Positions 50,054 through 61,477 of a DNA stretch of 64,000 nt are shown here, piece after piece. This stretch comes from Inia geoffrensis (Eukaryota > Chordata > Mammalia > Artiodactyla > Iniidae), in NCBI GenBank assembly GCA_036417435.1, contig CM070915.1, forward strand, positions 82,771,799 to 82,835,798, written 5' to 3'. The notes below the pieces were generated by a model, which was given only the letters and a program-made list of their open reading frames with translations, ran no database searches and was not told the DNA's origin. Every line of letters starts with the position of its first letter. The first letter of the stretch is position 1. The position numbers and the translations under genes are program-made.

Positions 50054-51397
50054 AATGGGGAGGGATTAGGGTACAATTTAGGGTACGACAACGCTTAAGG
50101 TTTAGCGTACGTGTGAGGGCACGAGTTAGTGTTGGTGTCCTGGTTAAGATTAGGGCACGGGTGAGGGTAAGTCTTCGGGTGAGGGTCAGGGTTAGGATTC
50201 GGGTTAGGGTTAGGGTTAAGGAATGCAGAGGGATTAGGGTACAGCTTAGGGTACGACACTGCTTAAGGGTTAGCGTTCGTGTGAGGGCAAGGGTTAGTGT
50301 TAGTGTCCTGGTTAAGATTAGGGCACGGGTGAGGGTAAGGCTTCAGGTGAGGGTCAGGGTTAGGATTCTGGTTAGGGTTAGGGTTAGGGAATAGGGAGGG
50401 ATTAGGGTACAGTTTAGGGTACGACAACGATTAAGGGTTAGCGTACGTGTGAGGGCCCAAGTTAGTGTTGGTGTCCTGGTTAAGATTAGGGCACGTGTGA
50501 GGGTAAGGTTTCGGGTGAGGGTCAGGGATAGAATTCGGGTTAGGGTTAGGGTTACGGAATGGGGAGATATTAGGGCACAGTTTAGGGTACCACAACGCTT
50601 AAGGTTTAGCGTGCGTGTGAGGTCACTAGTTAGTGTTAGTGTACTGCTTACGATTAGGGCACGGGTGAGGGTAAGGCCTCGGAAGAGGGTCACGTTAAGG
50701 GTTAGGGTTAGGGTTAGGGTTAGGGAATGGGGATTGATTAGGGTACATGTTAGGGTACGGCAATGGCTTAGGGTTGGCGTACGTTAGAGGGCATGGGTTA
50801 GTGTTGATGTACTGGTTAAAATTAGGACACGGGTGAGGGTAAAGTTTCGGGTGAGTGTCATGGTTAGGTTTCAGGTTAGGGTTAGGGTTAGGGAATGGAG
50901 AGGGATTAGGGTACAGGTTAGGGTACCGCTGCGGTTTAGTGTTAGCGTACGTGTGAGGGCACGAGTTAGTCTTGGTGTTATGGTTAAGATTAGGGCACGG
51001 GTGAGGGTAAGGCTTCGGGTGAGGGTCAGGGTTAGGATTCGGGTTAGGGTTAGGGTTAGGGAATGGAGAGGGATTAGGGTACAGGTTAGGGTACGACAAT
51101 GCTTAAGGGTTAGCGTAAGTGTGAGGGCACGAGTTAGTGTTGCTGTACTGGTTAAGACAACGGCACCGATGAGGGTAAGGCCTCGGAAAAGGGTCACGTT
51201 CAGGGTTTCGCTTAGGGTTAGGGTTAGGGAATGGGGAGGGATTAGGGTACAGGATAGGGTACGACAATGCTTAAGGGTTAGCGTACGTTTGAGGGCATGA
51301 GTTAGTGTTTGTGTCCTGGTTAAGATTAGGGCATTGGTTAGGGTAGGGCATCGGAAGTGGGTCAGGTTTAGTGATGGGGTTAGGGTTAGGGTTAAGG
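50054..51397 (+). repeat. HOR copy 37, first half of a 1344-bp doublet
   Basis: C starts 'aataggg' (50390), a rare change repeated exactly 1344 bp later. F has the private 'gtgttatgg' near 50976. H reads 'tttagtgatg' near 51368, repeated in the next copy. Confidence 0.92.
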
Positions 51398-52741
51398 AAT
51401 GGGGAGGGATTAGGGTACAATTTAGGGTACGACAACGCTTAAGGTTTAGCGTACGTGTGAGGGCACGAGTTAGTGTTGGTGTCCTGGTTAAGATTAGGGC
51501 ACGGGTGAGGGTAAGTCTTCGGGTGAGGGTCAGGGTTAGGATTCGGGTTAGGGTTAGGGTTAAGGAATGCAGAGGGATTAGGGTACAGCTTAGGGTACGA
51601 CACTGCTTAAGGGTTAGCGTTCGTGTGAGGGCAAGGGTTAGTGTTAGTGTCCTGGTTAAGATTAGGGCACGGGTGAGGGTAAGGCTTCAGGTGAGGGTCA
51701 GGGTTAGGATTCTGGTTAGGGTTAGGGTTAGGGAATAGGGAGGGATTAGGGTACAGTTTAGGGTACGACAACGATTAAGGGTTAGCGTACGTGTGAGGGC
51801 CCAAGTTAGTGTTGGTGTCCTGGTTAAGATTAGGGCACGTGTGAGGGTAAGGTTTCGGGTGAGGGTCAGGGATAGAATTCGGGTTAGGGTTAGGGTTACG
51901 GAATGGGGAGATATTAGGGCACAGTTTAGGGTACCACAACGCTTAAGGTTTAGCGTGCGTGTGAGGTCACTAGTTAGTGTTAGTGTACTGCTTACGATTA
52001 GGGCACGGGTGAGGGTAAGGCCTCGGAAGAGGGTCACGTTAAGGGTTAGGGTTAGGGTTAGGGTTAGGGAATGGGGATTGATTAGGGTACATGTTAGGGT
52101 ACGGCAATGGCTTAGGGTTGGCGTACGTTAGAGGGCATGGGTTAGTGTTGATGTACTGGTTAAAATTAGGACACGGGTGAGGGTAAAGTTTCGGGTGAGT
52201 GTCATGGTTAGGTTTCAGGTTAGGGTTAGGGTTAGGGAATGGAGAGGGATTAGGGTACAGGTTAGGGTACCGCTGCGGTTTAGTGTTAGCGTACGTGTGA
52301 GGGCACGAGTTAGTCTTGGTGTTCTGGTTAAGATTAGGGCACGGGTGAGGGTAAGGCTTCGGGTGAGGGTCAGGGTTAGGATTCGGGTTAGGGTTAGGGT
52401 TAGGGAATGGAGAGGGATTAGGGTACAGGTTAGGGTACGACAATGCTTAAGGGTTAGCGTAAGTGTGAGGGCACGAGTTAGTGTTGCTGTACTGGTTAAG
52501 ACAACGGCACCGATGAGGGTAAGGCCTCGGAAAAGGGTCACGTTCAGGGTTTCGCTTAGGGTTAGGGTTAGGGAATGGGGAGGGATTAGGGTACAGGATA
52601 GGGTACGACAATGCTTAAGGGTTAGCGTACGTTTGAGGGCATGAGTTAGTGTTTGTGTCCTGGTTAAGATTAGGGCATTGGTTAGGGTAGGGCATCGGAA
52701 GTGGGTCAGGTTTAGTGATGGGGTTAGGGTTAGGGTTAAGG
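51398..52741 (+). repeat. HOR copy 38, second half of a 1344-bp doublet
   Basis: It shares 'aataggg' (51734) and 'tttagtgatg' (near 52712) with copy 37 at offset 1344. Almost no other differences are visible by eye, so this is among the most recent single-HOR duplications in the window. Confidence 0.93.
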
Positions 52742-54925
52742 AATGGGGAGGGATGAGGGTACAATTTAGGGTACGACAACGCTTAAGGTTTAGCGTACGT
52801 GTGAGGGCACGAGTTAGTGTTGGTGTCCTGGTTAAGATTAGGGCACGGGTGAGGGTAAGTCTTCGGGTGAGGGTCAGGGTTAGGATTAGGGTTAGGGTTA
52901 GGGTTAAGGAATCCAGAGGGATTAGGGTACAGCTTAGGGTACGACACTGCTTAAGGGTTAGCGTTCGTGTGAGGGCAAGTGTTAGTGTTAGTGTCCTGGT
53001 TAAGATTAGGGCACGGGTGAGGGTAAGGCTTCAGGTGAGGGTCAGGGTTAGGATTCTGGTTAGGGTTAGGGTTAGGGAATGGGGAGGGATTAGGGTACAG
53101 TTTAGGGTACGACAGCGATTAAGGGTTAGCGTACGTGTGAGGGCACAAGTTAGTGTTGGTGTCCTGGTTAAGATTAGGGCACGGGTGAGGGTAAGGTTTC
53201 GGGTGAGGGTCAGGGATAGAATTCGGGTTAGGGTTAGGGTTACGGAATGGGGAGATATTAGGGCACAGTTTAGGGTACCACAACGCTTAAGGTTTAGCGT
53301 ACGTGTGAGGTCACTAGTTAGTGTTAGTGTACTGCTTACGATTAGGGCACGGGTGAGGGTAAGGCCTCGGAAGAGGGTCACGTTAAGGGTTAGGGTTAGG
53401 GTTAGGGTTAGGGAATGGGGATTGATTAGGGTACATGGTAGGGTACGGCAATGGCTTAGGGTTGGCGTACGTTAGAGGGCATGGGTTAGTGTTGATGTAC
53501 TGGTTAAAATTAGGACACGGGTGAGGGTAAAGTTTCGGGTGAGTGTCATGGTTAGGTTTCAGGTTACGGTTAGGGTTAGGGAATGGAGAGAGATTAGGGT
53601 ACAGGTTAGGGTACCACTGCGGTTTAGTGTTAGCGTACGTGTGAGGGCACGAGTTAGTCTTGGTGTTCTGGTTAAGATTAGGGCACGGGTGAGGGTAAGT
53701 CTTCGGGTGAGGGTCAGGGTTAGGATTCGGGTTAGGGTTAGGGTTAAGGAATGCAGAGGGATTAGGGTACAGCTTAGGGTACGACACTGCTTAAGGGTTA
53801 GCGTTCGTGTGAGGGCAAGGGTTAGTGTTAGTGTCCTGGTTAAGATTAGGGCACGGGTGAGGGTAAGGCTTCAGGTGAGGGTCAGGGTTAGGATTCTGGT
53901 TAGGGTTAGGGTTAGGGAATGGGGAGGGATTAGGGTACAGTTTAAGGTACGACAACGATTAAGGGTTAGCGTACGTGTGAGGGCCCAAGTTAGTGTTGGT
54001 GTCCTGGTTAAGATTAGGGCACGTGTGAGGGTAAGGTTTCGGGTGAGGGTCAGGGATAGAATTCGGGTTAGGGTTAGGGTTACGGAATGGGGAGATATTA
54101 GGGCACAGTTTAGGGTACCACAACGCTTAAGGTTTAGCGTGCGTGTGAGGTCACTAGTTAGTGTTTGTGTACTGCTTACGATTAGGGCACGGGTGAGGGT
54201 AAGGCCTCGGAAGAGGGTCACGTTAAGGGTTAGGGTTAGGGTTAGGGTTAGGTAATGGGGATTGATTAGGGTACATGTTAGGGTACGGCAATGGCTTAGG
54301 GTTGGCGTACGTTAGAGGGCATGGGTTAGTGTTGATGTACTGGTTAAAATTAGGACACGGGTGAGGGTAAAGTTTCGGGTGAGTGTCATGGTTAGGTTTC
54401 AGGTTAGGGTTAGGGTTAGGGAATGGAGAGGGATTAGGGTACAGGTTAGGGTACCGCTGCGGTTTAGTGTTAGCGTACGTGTGAGGGCACGAGTTAGTCT
54501 TGGTGTTCTGGTTAAGATTAGGGCACGGGTGAGGGTAAGGCTTCGGGTGAGGGTCAGGGTTAGGATTCGGGTTAGGGTTAGGGTTAGGGAATGGAGAGGG
54601 ATTAGGGTACAGGTTAGGGTACGACAATGCTTAAGGGTTAGCGTAAGTGTGAGGGCACGAGTTAGTGTTGCTGTACTGGTTAAGACAACGGCACCGATGA
54701 GGGTAAGGCCTCGGAAAAGGGTCACGTTCAGGGTTTCGCTTAGGGTTAGGGTTAGGGAATGGGGAGGGATTAGGGTACAGGATAGGGTACGACAATGCTT
54801 AAGGGTTAGCGTACGTTTGAGGGCATGAGTTAGTGTTTGTGTCCTGGTTAAGATTAGGGCATTGGTTAGGGTATGGCATCGGAAGTGGGTCAGGTTTAGG
54901 GATGGGGTTAGGGTTAGGGTTAAGG
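52742..54925 (+). repeat. HOR copy 39, 13-mer with F/A hybrid (2184 bp)
   Basis: Order: A 52742, B, C, D, E, F/A hybrid 53582, B 53750, C 53918, D 54086, E 54254, F 54422, G 54590, H 54758. The hybrid starts as F ('gtaccactgcgg', 'gtcttggtg') and ends as A ('gtaagtcttc', then 'ttaaggaatgcag'). G and H of the first HOR are missing. E at 54254 starts 'ggtaatgg'. Confidence 0.92.
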
Positions 54926-57109
54926 AATGGGGAGGGATGAGGGTACAATTTAGGGTACGACAACGCTTAAGGTTTAGCGTACGTGTGAGGGCACGAGTTA
55001 GTGTTGGTGTCCTGGTTAAGATTAGGGCACGGGTGAGGGTAAGTCTTCGGGTGAGGGTCAGGGTTAGGATTCGGGTTAGGGTTAGGGTTAAGGAATGCAG
55101 AGGGATTAGGGTACAGCTTAGGGTACGACACTGCTTAAGGGTTAGCGTTCGTGTGAGGGCAAGGGTTAGTGTTAGTGTCCTGGTTAAGATTAGGGCACGG
55201 GTGAGGGTAAGGCTTCAGGTGAGGGTCAGGGTTAGGATTCTGGTTAGGGTTAGGGTTAGGGAATGGGGAGGGATTAGGGTACAGTTTAGGGTACGACAGC
55301 GATTAAGGGTTAGCGTACGTGTGAGGGCACAAGTTAGTGTTGGTGTCCTGGTTAAGATTAGGGCACGGGTGAGGGTAAGGTTTCGGGTGAGGGTCAGGGA
55401 TAGAATTCGGGTTAGGGTTAGGGTTACGGAATGGGGAGATATTAGGGCACAGTTTAGGGTACCACAACGCTTAAGGTTTAGCGTACGTGTGAGGTCACTA
55501 GTTAGTGTTAGTGTACTGCTTACGATTAGGGCACGGGTGAGGGTAAGGCCTCGGAAGAGGGTCACGTTAAGGGTTAGGGTTAGGGTTAGGGTTAGGGAAT
55601 GGGGATTGATTAGGGTACATGGTAGGGTACGGCAATGGCTTAGGGTTGGCGTACGTTAGAGGGCATGGGTTAGTGTTGATGTACTGGTTAAAATTAGGAC
55701 ACGGGTGAGGGTAAAGTTTCGGGTGAGTGTCATGGTTAGGTTTCAGGTTACGGTTAGGGTTAGGGAATGGAGAGAGATTAGGGTACAGGTTAGGGTACCA
55801 CTGCGGTTTAGTGTTAGCGTACGTGTGAGGGCACGAGTTAGTCTTGGTGTTCTGGTTAAGATTAGGGCACGGGTGAGGGTAAGTCTTCGGGTGAGGGTCA
55901 GGGTTAGGATTCGGGTTAGGGTTAGGGTTAAGGAATGCAGAGGGATTAGGGTACAGCTTAGGGTACGACACTGCTTAAGGGTTAGCGTTCGTGTGAGGGC
56001 AAGGGTTAGTGTTAGTGTCCTGGTTAAGATTAGGGCACGGGTGAGGGTAAGGCTTCAGGTGAGGGTCAGGGTTAGGATTCTGGTTAGGGTTAGGGTTAGG
56101 GAATGGGGAGGGATTAGGGTACAGTTTAGGGTACGACAACGATTAAGGGTTAGCGTACGTGTGAGGGCCCAAGTTAGTGTTGGTGTCCTGGTTAAGATTA
56201 GGGCACGTGTGAGGGTAAGGTTTCGGGTGAGGGTCAGGGATAGAATTCGGGTTAGGGTTAGGGTTACGGAATGGGGAGATATTAGGGCACAGTTTAGGGT
56301 ACCACAACGCTTAAGGTTTAGCGTGCGTGTGAGGTCACTAGTTAGTGTTTGTGTACTGCTTACGATTAGGGCACGGGTGAGGGTAAGGCCTCGGAAGAGG
56401 GTCACGTTAAGGGTTAGGGTTAGGGTTAGGGTTAGGTAATGGGGATTGATTAGGGTACATGTTAGGGTACGGCAATGGCTTAGGGTTGGCGTACGTTAGA
56501 GGGCATGGGTTAGTGTTGATGTACTGGTTAAAATTAGGACACGGGTGAGGGTAAAGTTTCGGGTGAGTGTCATGGTTAGGTTTCAGGTTAGGGTTAGGGT
56601 TAGGGAATGGAGAGGGATTAGGGTACAGGTTAGGGTACCGCTGCGGTTTAGTGTTAGCGTACGTGTGAGGGCACGAGTTAGTCTTGGTGTTCTGGTTAAG
56701 ATTAGGGCACGGGTGAGGGTAAGGCTTCGGGTGAGGGTCAGGGTTAGGATTCGGGTTAGGGTTAGGGTTAGGGAATGGAGAGGGATTAGGGTACAGGTTA
56801 GGGTACGACAATGCTTAAGGGTTAGCGTAAGTGTGAGGGCACGAGTTAGTGTTGCTGTACTGGTTAAGACAACGGCACCGATGAGGGTAAGGCCTCGGAA
56901 AAGGGTCACGTTCAGGGTTTCGCTTAGGGTTAGGGTTAGGGAATGGGGAGGGATTAGGGTACAGGATAGGGTACGACAATGCTTAAGGGTTAGCGTACGT
57001 TTGAAGGCATGAGTTAGTGTTTGTGTCCTGGTTAAGATTAGGGCATTGGTTAGGGTATGGCATCGGAAGTGGGTCAGGTTTAGGGATGGGGTTAGGGTTA
57101 GGGTTAAGG
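54926..57109 (+). repeat. HOR copy 40, duplicate of the 13-mer (2184 bp)
   Basis: Same 13-monomer order as copy 39 at offset 2184, with the hybrid at 55766. By eye I see about five mismatches between the two, for example 'attaggg' (about 52886) versus 'attcggg', and 'tttaagg' (about 53942) versus 'tttaggg'. Confidence 0.93.
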
Positions 57110-58621
57110 AATGGGGAGGGATGAGGGTACAATTTAGGGTATGACAACGCTTAAGGTTTAGCGTACGTGTGAGGGCACGAGTTAGTGTTGGTGTCCTGGT
57201 TAAGATTAGGGCACGGGTGAGGGTAAGTCTTCGGGTGAGGGTCAGGGTTAGGATTCGGGTTAGGGTTAGGGTTAAGGAATGCAGAGGGATTAGGGTACAG
57301 CTTAGGGTACGACACTGCTTAAGGGTTAGCGTTCGTGTGAGGGCAAGGGTTAGTGTTAGTGTCCTGGTTAAGATTAGGGCACGGGTGAGGGTAAGGCTTC
57401 AGGTGAGGGTCAGGGTTAGGATTCTGGTTAGGGTTAGGGTTAGGGAATGGGGAGGGATTAGGGTACAGTTTAGGGTACGACAGCGATTAAGGGTTAGCGT
57501 ACGTGTGAGGGCACAAGTTAGTGTTGGTGTCCTGGTTAAGATTAGGGCACGGGTGAGGGTAAGGTTTCGGGTGAGGGTCAGGGATAGAATTCGGGTTAGG
57601 GTTAGGGTTACGGAATGGGGAGATATTAGGGCACAGTTTAGGGTACCACAACGCTTAAGGTTTAGCGTACGTGTGAGGTCACTAGTTAGTGTTAGTGTAC
57701 TGCTTACGATTAGGGCACGGGTGAGGGTAAGGCCTCGGAAGAGGGTCACGTTAAGGGTTAGGGTTAGGGTTAGTGTTAGGGAATGGGGATTGATTAGGGT
57801 ACATGGTAGGGTACGGCAATGGCTTAGGGTTGGCGTACGTTAGAGGGCATGGGTTAGTGTTGATGTACTGGTTAAAATTAGGACACGGGTGAGGGTAAAG
57901 TTTCGGGTGAGTGTCATGGTTAGGTTTCAGGTTACGGTTAGGGTTAGGGAATGGAGAGAGATTAGGGTACAGGTTAGGGTACCACTGCGGTTTAGTGTTA
58001 GCGTACGTGTGAGGGCACGAGTTAGTCTTGGTGTCCTGGTTAAGATTAGGGCACGGGTGAGGGTAAGGCTTCGGGTGAGGGTCAGGGTTAGGATTCGGGT
58101 TAGGGTTAGGGTTAGGGAATGGAGAGGGATTAGGGTACAGGTTAGGGTACCGCTGCGGTTTAGTGTTAGCGTACGTGTGAGGGCACGAGTTAGTCTTGGT
58201 GTTCTGGTTAAGATTAGGGCACGGGTGAGGGTAAGGCTTCGGGTGAGGGTCAGGGTTAGGATTCGGGTTAGGGTTAGGGTTAGGGAATGGAGAGGGATTA
58301 GGGTACAGGTTAGGGTACGACAATGCTTAAGGGTTAGCGTAAGTGTGAGGGCACGAGTTAATGTTGGTGTACTGGTTAAGACAACGGCACCGATGAGGGT
58401 AAGGCGTCGGAAAAGGGTCACGTTCAGGGTTTCGCTTAAGATTAGGGTTAGGGAATGGGGAGGGATTAGGGTACAGGATAGGGTACGACAATGCTTAAGG
58501 GTTAGCGTACGTTTGAGGGCATGAGTTAGTGTTTGTGTCCTGGTTAAGATTAGGGCATTGGTTAGGGTAGGGCATCGGAAGTGGGTCAGGTTTAGGGATG
58601 GGGTTAGGGTTAGGGTTAAGG
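57110..58621 (+). repeat. HOR copy 41, 9-mer with tandem F monomers (1512 bp)
   Basis: A 57110, B 57278, C 57446, D 57614, E 57782, F 57950, second F 58118, G 58286, H 58454. The two F copies differ ('gagagatt', 'gtaccactg' versus 'gagggatt', 'gtaccgctg'), so they come from different HOR haplotypes rather than a local copy. Confidence 0.92.
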
Positions 58622-58789
58622 AATGGGGAGGGATTAGGGTACAATTTAGGGTACGACAACGCTTAAGGTTTAGCGTACGTGTGAGGGCACGAGTTAGTGT
58701 TGGTGTCCTGGTTAAGATTAGGGCACGGGTGAGGGTAAGGCTTCGGGTGAGGGTCAGGGTTAGGATTCGGGTTAGGGTTAGGGTTAAGG
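58622..58789 (+). repeat. Reference monomer A
   Basis: Twenty-eight in-register hexamers. Diagnostics are 'gtacaatttaggg' and 'gcttaaggtttagcg'. It ends in a weakened core (two TTAGGG then 'ttaagg') before B, so the A/B boundary has fewer uninterrupted GGG tracts than other boundaries. Confidence 0.93.
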
Positions 58790-58957
58790 AATGCAGAGGG
58801 ATTAGGGTACAGCTTAGGGTACGACACTGCTTAAGGGTTAGCGTTCGTGTGAGGGCAAGGGTTAGTGTTAGTGTCCTGGTTAAGATTAGGGCACGGGTGA
58901 GGGTAAGGCTTCAGGTGAGGGTCAGGGTTAGGATTCTGGTTAGGGTTAGGGTTAGGG
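58790..58957 (+). repeat. Reference monomer B
   Basis: Starts 'aatgcagagg', the only monomer without the 'aatgg' start. Other diagnostics: 'gtacagctt', 'gcgttcgtg', 'gggcaagg' and 'cttcaggtg'. In this haplotype it reads 'attctgg' before the TTAGGG core. Confidence 0.93.
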
Positions 58958-59125
58958 AATGGGGAGGGATTAGGGTACAGTTTAGGGTACGACAACGATT
59001 AAGGGTTAGCGTACGTGTGAGGGCCCAAGTTAGTGTTGGTGTCCTGGTTAAGATTAGGGCACGTGTGAGGGTAAGGTTTCGGGTGAGGGTCAGGGATAGA
59101 ATTCGGGTTAGGGTTAGGGTTACGG
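58958..59125 (+). repeat. Reference monomer C (carries the EcoRI site)
   Basis: Diagnostics: 'acagtttaggg', 'caacgattaaggg' and the end 'cagggatagaattcggg', which contains GAATTC. This haplotype has 'ggcccaag' and 'cacgtgtg'. The core before D is interrupted as 'ttacgg'. Confidence 0.93.
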
Positions 59126-59293
59126 AATGGGGAGATATTAGGGCACAGTTTAGGGTACCACAACGCTTAAGGTTTAGCGTGCGTGTGAGGTCACTAGTTA
59201 GTGTTAGTGTACTGCTTACGATTAGGGCACGGGTGAGGGTAAGGCCTCGGAAGAGGGTCACGTTAAGGGTTAGGGTTAGGGTTAGGGTTAGGG
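59126..59293 (+). repeat. Reference monomer D (longest TTAGGG core)
   Basis: Diagnostics: 'gagatattagggcac', 'gtaccacaac' (KpnI site GGTACC just before), 'ggtcactag', 'tactgcttacg', 'cctcggaagagg' and 'tcacgttaaggg'. It ends in four perfect TTAGGG at 59270-59293, the longest pure run in the HOR. Confidence 0.93.
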
Positions 59294-59300
59294 AATGGGG
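59267..59300 (+). other. Representative TTAGGG core / predicted G-quadruplex at the D/E boundary
   Basis: Six G tracts (67-69, 73-75, 79-81, 85-87, 91-93, 97-100 within 59200-59300) separated by three bases each, which meets the usual G-quadruplex pattern. Four perfect TTAGGG copies also provide several TTAGGGTTA sites, the core bound by TRF1/TRF2-type Myb domains. One such core recurs once per HOR. Confidence 0.75.
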
Positions 59301-59461
59301 ATTGATTAGGGTACATGTTAGGGTACGGCAATGGCTTAGGGTTGGCGTACGTTAGAGGGCATGGGTTAGTGTTGATGTACTGGTTAAAATTAGGACACGG
59401 GTGAGGGTAAAGTTTCGGGTGAGTGTCATGGTTAGGTTTCAGGTTAGGGTTAGGGTTAGGG
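59294..59461 (+). repeat. Reference monomer E
   Basis: Diagnostics: 'ggggattgatt', 'gtacggcaatgg', 'gttggcgtacgttag', 'gatgtactgg', 'aaaattaggacac' and 'gtgtcatggttagg'. It is the most distinctive monomer and is never seen as a recombination partner inside its body in this window. Confidence 0.9.
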
Positions 59462-59629
59462 AATGGAGAGGGATTAGGGTACAGGTTAGGGTACCGCTGC
59501 GGTTTAGTGTTAGCGTACGTGTGAGGGCACGAGTTAGTCTTGGTGTTCTGGTTAAGATTAGGGCACGGGTGAGGGTAAGGCTTCGGGTGAGGGTCAGGGT
59601 TAGGATTCGGGTTAGGGTTAGGGTTAGGG
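59462..59629 (+). repeat. Reference monomer F
   Basis: Starts 'aatggagaggg' as G does. Diagnostics: 'gtaccgctgcggttt' (with a KpnI site GGTACC) and 'ttagtcttggtg'. Because F and G share the first 40 or so bases, F/G exchange is frequent. Confidence 0.93.
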
Positions 59630-59797
59630 AATGGAGAGGGATTAGGGTACAGGTTAGGGTACGACAATGCTTAAGGGTTAGCGTAAGTGTGAGGGCACGA
59701 GTTAGTGTTGGTGTACTGGTTAAGACAACGGCACCGATGAGGGTACGGCGTCGGAAAAGGGTCACGTTCAGGGTTTCGCTTAGGGTTAGGGTTAGGG
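59630..59797 (+). repeat. Reference monomer G
   Basis: Diagnostics: 'gcgtaagtg', 'gacaacggcaccgatg', 'cctcggaaaagg' (here with 'gtacggcgtcgg'), and 'gttcagggtttcgc'. The middle part departs furthest from TTAGGG while keeping the 6-bp register. Confidence 0.93.
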
Positions 59798-59965
59798 AAT
59801 GGGGAGGGATTAGGGTACAGGATAGGGTACGACAATGCTTAAGGGTTAGCGTACGTTTGAGGGCATGAGTTAGTGTTTGTGTCCTGGTTAAGATTAGGGC
59901 ATTGGTTAGGGTAGGGCATCGGAAGTGGGTCAGGTTTAGGGATGGGGTTAGGGTTAGGGTTAAGG
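59798..59965 (+). repeat. Reference monomer H
   Basis: Diagnostics: 'acaggatagg', 'gtttgagggcatgag', 'gtttgtgtcc', 'gcattggttaggg', 'catcggaagtggg' and 'ttagggatgggg'. It ends with 'ttaagg' before the next A. Confidence 0.93.
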
Positions 59966-61477
59966 AATGGGGAGGGATTAGGGTACAATTTAGGGTACGA
60001 CAACGCTTAAGGTTTAGCGTACGTGTGAGGGCACGAGTTAGTGTTGGTGTCCTGGTTAAGATTAGGGCACGGGTGAGGGTAAGGCTTCGGGTGAGGGTCA
60101 GGGTTAGGATTCGGGTTAGGGTTAGGGTTAAGGAATGCAGAGGGATTAGGGTACAGCTTAGGGTACGACAGTGCTTAAGGGTTAGCGTTCGTGTGAGGGC
60201 AAGGGTTAGTGTTAGTGTCCTGGTTAAGATTAGGGCACGGGTTAGGGTAAGGCTTCAGGTGAGGGTCAGGGTTAGGATTCGGGTTAGGATTAGGGTTAGG
60301 GAATGGGGAGGGATTAGGGAACAGTTTAGGGTACGACAACGATTAAGGGTTAGCATACGTGTGAGGGCACAAGTTAGTGTTGGTGTCCTGGTTAAGATTA
60401 GGGCACGGGTGAGGGTAAGGTTTCGGGTGAGGGTCAGGGATAGAATTCGGGTTAGGGTTAGGGTTAGGGAATGGGGAGATATTAGGGCACAGTTTAGGGT
60501 ACCACAACGCTTAAGGTTTAGCATACGTGTGAGGTCACTAGTTAGTGTTAGTGTACTGCTTACGATTAGGGCACGGGTGAGGGTAAGGCCTCGGAAGAGG
60601 GTCACGTTAAGGGTTAGGGTTAGGGTTAGGGTTAGGGAATGGGGATTGATTAGGGTACAGGTTAGGGTACGGCAATGGCTTAGGGTTGGCGTACGTTAGA
60701 GGGCATGGGTTAGTGTTGATGTACTGCTTAAAATTAGGACACGGGTGAGGGTAAAGTTTCGGGTGAGTGTCATGGGTAGGTTTCAGGTTAGGGTTAGGGT
60801 TAGGGAATGGAGAGGGATTAGGGTACAGGTTAGGGTACCGCTGCGGTTTAGTGTTAGCGTACGTTTGAGGGCACGAGTTAGTCTTGGTGTCCTGGTTAAG
60901 ATTAGGGCACGGGTGAGGGTAAGGCTTCGTGTGAGGGTCAGGGTTAGGATTCGGGTTAGGGTTAGGGTTAGGGAATGGAGAGGGATTAGGGTACAGGTTA
61001 GGGTACCGCTGCGGTTTAGTGTTAGCGTACGTGTGAGGGCACGAGTTAGTCTTGGTGTTCTGGTTAAGATTAGGGCACGGGTGAGGGTAAGGCTTCGGGT
61101 GAGGGTCAGGGTTAGGATTCGGGTTAGGGTTAGGGTTAGGGAATGGAGAGGGATTAGGGTACAGGTTAGGGTACGACAATGCTTAAGGGTTAGCGTAAGT
61201 GTGAGGGCACGAGTTAATGTTGGTGTACTGGTTAAGACAACGGCACCGATGAGGGTAAGGCGTCGGAAAAGGGTCACGTTCAGGGTTTCGCTTAAGATTA
61301 GGGTTAGGGAATGGGGAGAGATTAGGGTACAGGATAGGGTACGACAATGCTTAAGGGTTAGCGTACGTTTGAGGGCATGAGTTAGTGTTTGTGTCCTGGT
61401 TAAGATTAGGGCATTGGTTAGGATAGGGCATCGGAAGTGGGTCAGGTTTAGGGATGGGGTTAGGGTTAGGGTTAAGG
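59966..61477 (+). repeat. HOR copy 43, 9-mer with tandem F monomers (1512 bp)
   Basis: A 59966, B, C, D, E 60638, F 60806, second F 60974, G 61142, H 61310. The first F has the 'cgtttgagg' form and the second the 'cgtgtgagg' and 'gtgttctgg' form, so again two haplotypes were joined. The structure matches copy 41. Confidence 0.92.

Larger units (their letters stand above)
58622..59965 (+). repeat. HOR copy 42, canonical 8-mer used here as reference (1344 bp)
   Basis: A 58622, B 58790, C 58958, D 59126, E 59294, F 59462, G 59630, H 59798, all exactly 168 bp. Each monomer is described separately below. It recurs almost unchanged at 62822 (offset 4200). Confidence 0.95.

Noticed and set aside
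59126..59293. tRNA-, rRNA- or RNA-polymerase-III-like boxes
   Set aside because: I looked for clover-leaf and box A/B patterns in monomers D and G, which depart most from TTAGGG, and found no convincing match; the sequence is too strand-asymmetric in G and C to form stable stems.
59126..59965. CENP-B box (nTTCGnnnnAnnCGGGn) in 'ttcggg...' motifs
   Set aside because: TTCGnnnnA occurs ('ttcgggtga', 'ttcgggtta'), but the following CGGG is replaced by GTCA or GTTA, so the motif is incomplete. Chance similarity within GGG-rich hexamers is enough.
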